Positions 59,774 through 64,000 of a DNA stretch of 64,000 nt are shown one piece after another. The number at the start of each line of letters is the position of its first letter. Positions within the stretch are counted from its first letter, which is position 1. This stretch comes from Ailurus styani. Lineage: Eukaryota > Chordata > Mammalia > Carnivora > Ailuridae. A program made the translations under genes and the position numbers. The notes beneath the pieces are model-generated. The model was not told the origin of the DNA, did no database searches, and saw only the letters and a list, made by a program, of their open reading frames with translations. The stretch is from NCBI GenBank assembly GCA_002007465.1, contig LNAC01000110.1, positions 1,039,448-1,103,447 of the forward strand, read 5' to 3'.

Positions 59774-62246
59774 CTTGAAAAAATAAGAGTTTCCATCACT
59801 AGAGACAGACGCATCAAAGCAATAAAAAGAGCTAATGAAGTCTGAACAAACATAGCCTTTGAAGCCCAGCCTTGGTGAACTGCTCCCTGTTTATCTAGCT
59901 TAAGTCTTTTCTGAGGTCTGTGAAGTCAAGTGCATGCACTCCTGTCAGAGCGTTCCAGTCCCCAGCAACGAAAGCCACTCTCTGCATCAGAATATATTTT
60001 ACCCTCTTGAAGGGTTTTAATCTGCAGCTGAACCTCGTATTTTGGTTGCTTATAATAGAGGCAATTAGAGAGCAACTCTGGTTGGTGGTTGGCATTTGAC
60101 CATTGAGGTGCCAATGCCTAAAAGTGCCCAATTTTTTTTTCAGTCTATAAGTAAACTCACGTGAAATAATGAGCCTATTTCAGAGAGCCTTGCTTCTGTG
60201 TCATTTTCTACCTTAATACCATAAAGGTTTGCATTCCAATAAACTCCGAAGAGTGTGACACTACCATGAAATGATGACATTTACAGATATTTACTGGGGT
60301 ATCTCTACAGGGAAAGTGGCCAGGGGTACAAATTGTTAAGCAATAGAAGACAGGAATTGGTTTGCTATAAAAGTCTGGTTTATGACATCTAAGCCTTTGA
60401 AAGAACTACTTGAGGAAGTTGTTACCTAACCAAGGGATTCACCTGAAGACTTTATGACTAGAAAGCTCTGTTTATGGATTCTAAAATGAAATTGATGTGT
60501 CAGAATTAGATTTATCTGCCACGGTGGAATAACTGTTGTGCAAAGTGTTGTATTTACACTTATGTGTTGCTGCCTTTCCACTGAAGAGCTCACTTTGCCA
60601 AGTCTTTGTGGAGCAGTAATTAGAAAGCCCAGAATATAAATGACTAACATTTCTTATCAGACATAAATCTTGAGATAGGAAAAAGAATGGTTTTGCACAT
60701 CAGGGAAACTTCAGGCAGCACTTTTTTATTTATTTATTTTTTTTTTTGAGAGTAAAGCCAGTAAAATCAGTTCATCAAAGACGGGATTCAATAGACATAG
60801 ACCACCCATTTTAAAGAGAGGTTGTCTTTCAGACCAAAGCAGGATTAGGATTTCATGATAATCCTAATTGAATTAATGGCAGACATGTGGCTAAAAGTGA
60901 ATGTATTATTCAAGTGGGAATGGTAGTCACGGAAATTCTTTAGCGGGAGTTAGAGGGGTAGAATCTGGCATGGTTCACCAGCACAGTCCAGGTGAGAGGT
61001 GCCCTGATCCACAACATGAATTCCACGTCTGTTCAGCAGTTCTCTTAGAGTGTAGTTAGTATTCACATACTCATTTCATCTTTGTACTAATTACAAAGCA
61101 CCCCTTTGGTGTCAGGCACAGTGCTGGCCAACTGTTGAAACATCATCGCTGATAAGGCTCCATGCCACTGAGACCTTCTTACTATTTCCTTTCCTCTGAG
61201 TCTCTGTTCACCAAAATCCTTCACAATTTGACCTGTTCTATAGATTGGTTCCGAGAGAGACTGAGCTGATCAAGAAATATCTGGGTATTTGATAGCTAGC
61301 TGTGTTTCCCATAGGAAATTAGGTTGGCATGCTTGTCAGCCCTCCCCCCCTTACAGGTTGGTTTGTGCCAGCTTGTCCATCCCAGACCTGACGTGATAAT
61401 GCCTGTGAGGTCCCCTGTGGTCTTCAGAGTCCTTTCCCGATGGTACAAGACTCTCCCGTGATCAGATTTTTCACACTTTGTTTTTACCATTTAGAACCTT
61501 GGGGCTAGGGAGTGGGAGGAATGATACAGAAATGAGGAAATGAGGGAGAGAATGGCAAAGGGATTCAAAAGAGAGTGCTAATTAAAAGTATCAGAAAATA
61601 AACAATAACGATAAGGGTGTGCAAGCTGAAGCATGAGGGTTAAGTGTGTGGATGAATGCACCTTACATGGACATATATAAAAAAGTAAGGCGGGGTGATG
61701 GATGGAAAGAGATACTGATAGACAGATGATGAATGGAAGATAGCAAAATGGTACTTGTGTCTAGTTATTAAGTATATGGCTGTTTACTATAAAATTCTTT
61801 CAACTTTTCTGTGTTTGAAATGTTTTATAATGAAATACTGACAGGAGTAAGAAGGAAAGTTTGCATTTCCTTACATTGCTTTTCTCTTAATTCTTAATAG
61901 ATGGTATTCATATTCTTTTCAGAGTGTGTCACAATGATTCATATGCAGATCAGTACCTTTCTTGAAACTTTTCTCAAAGTAGCCATTGATAGCAAATAAA
62001 CAAAAGCAAAAACTAAAAGCAACTGGACAGTTTTGTTGAGGTGGCCACTTGGAGGGAGCTGGTGTGGTGTCACCAAGGAAAGTCCTATCAGGCTTCATTT
62101 CTGCTTTGACAGGATGACTTGATGGATAGAGTGATTTGATGCCTATGTCTTAGTGGAAATACATGATGCTTCTCAATATCATTTAAAGATTTCAGCTTTT
62201 CAGTTAAAAAAAATTAAGTCCTTTAAAAAAATAATCCATTTTCCAG
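59774..62246 (-). other. Next intron (upstream side of the gene), left part
   Basis: This lies 5' of the 59641-59773 exon in the gene's direction. Apart from an L2-like scrap near 61095-61150, an L1 3' end at 61600-61850 and a T-rich/TTTA run at 60721-60748, I see no feature. No open reading frame here has splice signals or recognisable protein sequence. Confidence 0.5.
61600..61850 (+). mobile_element. Old L1 3' end
   Basis: TATGGCTGTTTACTATAAAA, TTCTTTCAACTTTTCTGTGT, TTGAAATGTTTTATAATGAA is the standard close of old L1 3' UTRs. The left limit is uncertain. Confidence 0.55.
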
Positions 62247-62478
62247 GGGTGCCTGGGTCAGCTCAGTCGGTTAAGCGTCTGACTCTTGGTTTAGCTCAGG
62301 TCGTGAACTCAGGGCTGTGGGATCCCCACATCGAGCCCCTTGTCTGGCTCTGTGCTTGGCAGGGAGTCTGCTTGGGATTCTCTCTCTCTCCCTCTCCTTT
62401 TGCCCCTCCCCCTGCTCATGTACGCCTTCTCCCTCTCTCTCTCTCTCTCTCTCTCAAATAAATAAATCTTTAAAAAAA
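62247..62478 (+). mobile_element. CAN-SINE with long (CT)n
   Basis: GGGGTGCCTGGGTCAGCTCA, GTCGGTTAAGCGTCTGACTC, GGTCGTGAACTCAGGGCTGT, (CT)n at about 62434-62454, AAATAAATAAATCTTTAAAA. Older GGTTAAGCGTC head type; duplication not clear. Confidence 0.92.
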
Positions 62479-62479
62479 C

Positions 62480-64000
62480 ACAATTTCAAGACCACCTTTT
62501 TTGTCTTTCTCTTATGGTGATCATATGTTTTACCTTTATTATTGTTATAATATTTGTATATTTGCCATATGATCTGAGAAAGAAACTGAGGCTATTTAGT
62601 TTGGAGAGGACAGTATAGAGGGGAGTTACAACATCTGACTTCAGTAATCTAAGGTACTCTTTAAGAGGAAAGGAAGTTGAGTTAAACAGTATTATTCTAG
62701 ATATACCATGGGGAACAATGGGTAAAAAACTCAAGAGGAGGCAGATTTTGGCACAGCATGAGAAAGCACCCTCCAACAATCAGAGCTGTATTCATAACAA
62801 GATAGGATGGGTCCTGGCAAAGGCCTCCTGTTCTGGGAATGATCAAGCAGAGACTGGATGAACATCCTCAGGCAGGCCCATAGTAACCTCTGGGACCTGG
62901 GTCGAGAGGTAATTAGAGGTCTGGCTTACCCCCAATTCTTTCCACCCCTGGCTTCCTCCAGCCTCTGCGAATAGCACATGCATGAATGGACACCTCAACC
63001 CTCAGAGTCTCTAAGGTGGGTACAGTTTTCAGGGATCCCTTAAAAATAATTCTAGAAGTTGGGGGGTGTTGCATAAGAGGGTCAAAGAGGCCTGCAGGGC
63101 CCTTAGAATTCAAGGATGATTGTGACTCAAAATGTGCAAATTTTATTATTGAGTTCCAAAGGAAAGGCAAAGGAACATTTAGATTTAAGTTAAAAACTGA
63201 ATAAAGAACCTAAATTGATTTCTCTTGGGAACTTTCATTTATTCAGATAAAATTTAGAAGAGTTTAACATCTTTGTCCTCCCCCCCCCCTTTTCTCCAGA
63301 CAGAACTGCTGTATGCCCTTAATTCATAGCTCTAACCAAGCCCTTTGGGCATTTCTAAAAATTCAGTTTGCCAACATGTTTTTTATTAGTCATAGACATC
63401 AAATGATTTCAGCAATGATAATATTTTCCTTTGCTTTTTTGGCATTCTCTAGCCAGGCAACCCAAGTGTTGTACTTGAACCTAATGGAGTCTGTTATTGT
63501 CTCCTTAGTAACTAGAAACTCCGCTCCGCGATTACTGAAAGGAGAGGAAGGCTTTATAGCTTGGAGGTAAATTCCTATTACCTTGCTCTTTTCCTACTTC
63601 TCCTACAGGGTGGACAGAGAGAGGAAATCATGTATTCCTGCAGTGTTTTGAAAAGGAAATATCTATCCATATCACATTGCCGAATAGCTTGCATTATACC
63701 AAGTCATCGGGAATTAGAAATCATCAGGGAACTATTTATAGACGAGTTTCAACACAAAGTTGCCAGCATTGTTTAAAATTTCTTGGTCTTTCCGCACACT
63801 TTGAACTGTGGCTTCAGATTCTAAGGCTGGGCTTTGTCAACTATTGGCCCTGAGATTGGGCTGAGCATATGTTATCTCCAGGCCCTTGATCCCATATCAT
63901 AGAGCTGGTGGGGAATCAGTGACCTAACACATAAATGACAATACCCAGTACTGTGTTTGCTAAGTGACAGATAGGTCTTTTTTTTTTTCGTCATTATTTC
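62480..64000. other. Intronic or intergenic sequence without a recognised feature
   Basis: The stretch is AT-rich with a C10 run near 63281-63290 and a T-rich run near 63978-63988. Short open frames, including one at 63561-63776, show no family resemblance or splice support. Confidence 0.5.

Noticed and set aside
63561..63776. Open frame after a CTCCTACAG acceptor-like site
   Set aside because: On the opposite strand to the gene, no coding resemblance and no donor; likely chance.
1..64000. CRISPR arrays, operons, insertion sequences, rRNA or prokaryotic systems
   Set aside because: The composition, SINEs, L1/L2/MIR and split exons show a mammalian nuclear genome; no such array or operon is present.

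Overview
The window is vertebrate nuclear DNA from a caniform carnivore, most likely a mustelid (ferret, mink, badger or otter type). At least seventeen tRNA-derived CAN-SINEs are present. The youngest copies carry the mustelid-style head (GGCGCCTGGGTGGCTCAGTGGGTTAAAGCC), a long CT-rich stretch and an AAATAAATAAAATCTTTAAAA tail, and they keep perfect target-site duplications. The head of the dog SINEC_Cf family (CCCTGGGTGGCGCAGCGGTTT) is absent. There are no bacterial-style genes, operons, rRNAs or CRISPR arrays.

The only protein-coding signal is one gene on the minus strand, seen as two exons at the two ends of the window. The upstream exon is 59641-59773. The downstream exon is 1-247 and runs off the left edge. 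Both have acceptor and donor signals in the right places, their codon phases match (phase 1 to phase 1), and both encode charged, coiled-coil-like sequence. The intron between them is about 59.4 kb. The protein looks like a coiled-coil domain protein; CCDC192 is my best guess from memory and is not verified.

The rest is intron filled with transposon fossils. Left part (0.2-17 kb): a hAT-Charlie-type DNA transposon, an MLT1 LTR on each strand, L2 pieces (a long 3' end near 6.5-7.0 kb and a reverse-transcriptase remnant at 11.1-11.7 kb), a TIR-type DNA element (14.2-14.7 kb), a 1.9 kb 5'-truncated L1 on the minus strand (15.0-16.9 kb) and several SINEs. Middle part (17-40 kb): repeat-poor intron with MIR, L1, MLT1 and MER5-like pieces, and a 247-bp near-perfect direct repeat whose two copies are separated by the only N in the window (31665). 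Right part (40-59 kb): the densest SINE cluster, including a head-to-head inverted pair at 43.8-44.3 kb, L2 fossils interrupted by two L1 3' ends, and a MIR plus a small minisatellite close to the upstream exon.

I found no novel multi-gene system. The most useful observations are the two-exon gene model across a giant intron, the probable assembly artefact at the N, recent SINE insertions with intact duplications, a perfect 30-bp palindrome, and a (CA)n(CG)n tract with Z-DNA potential. All repeat family names come from pattern recall, not a database search.
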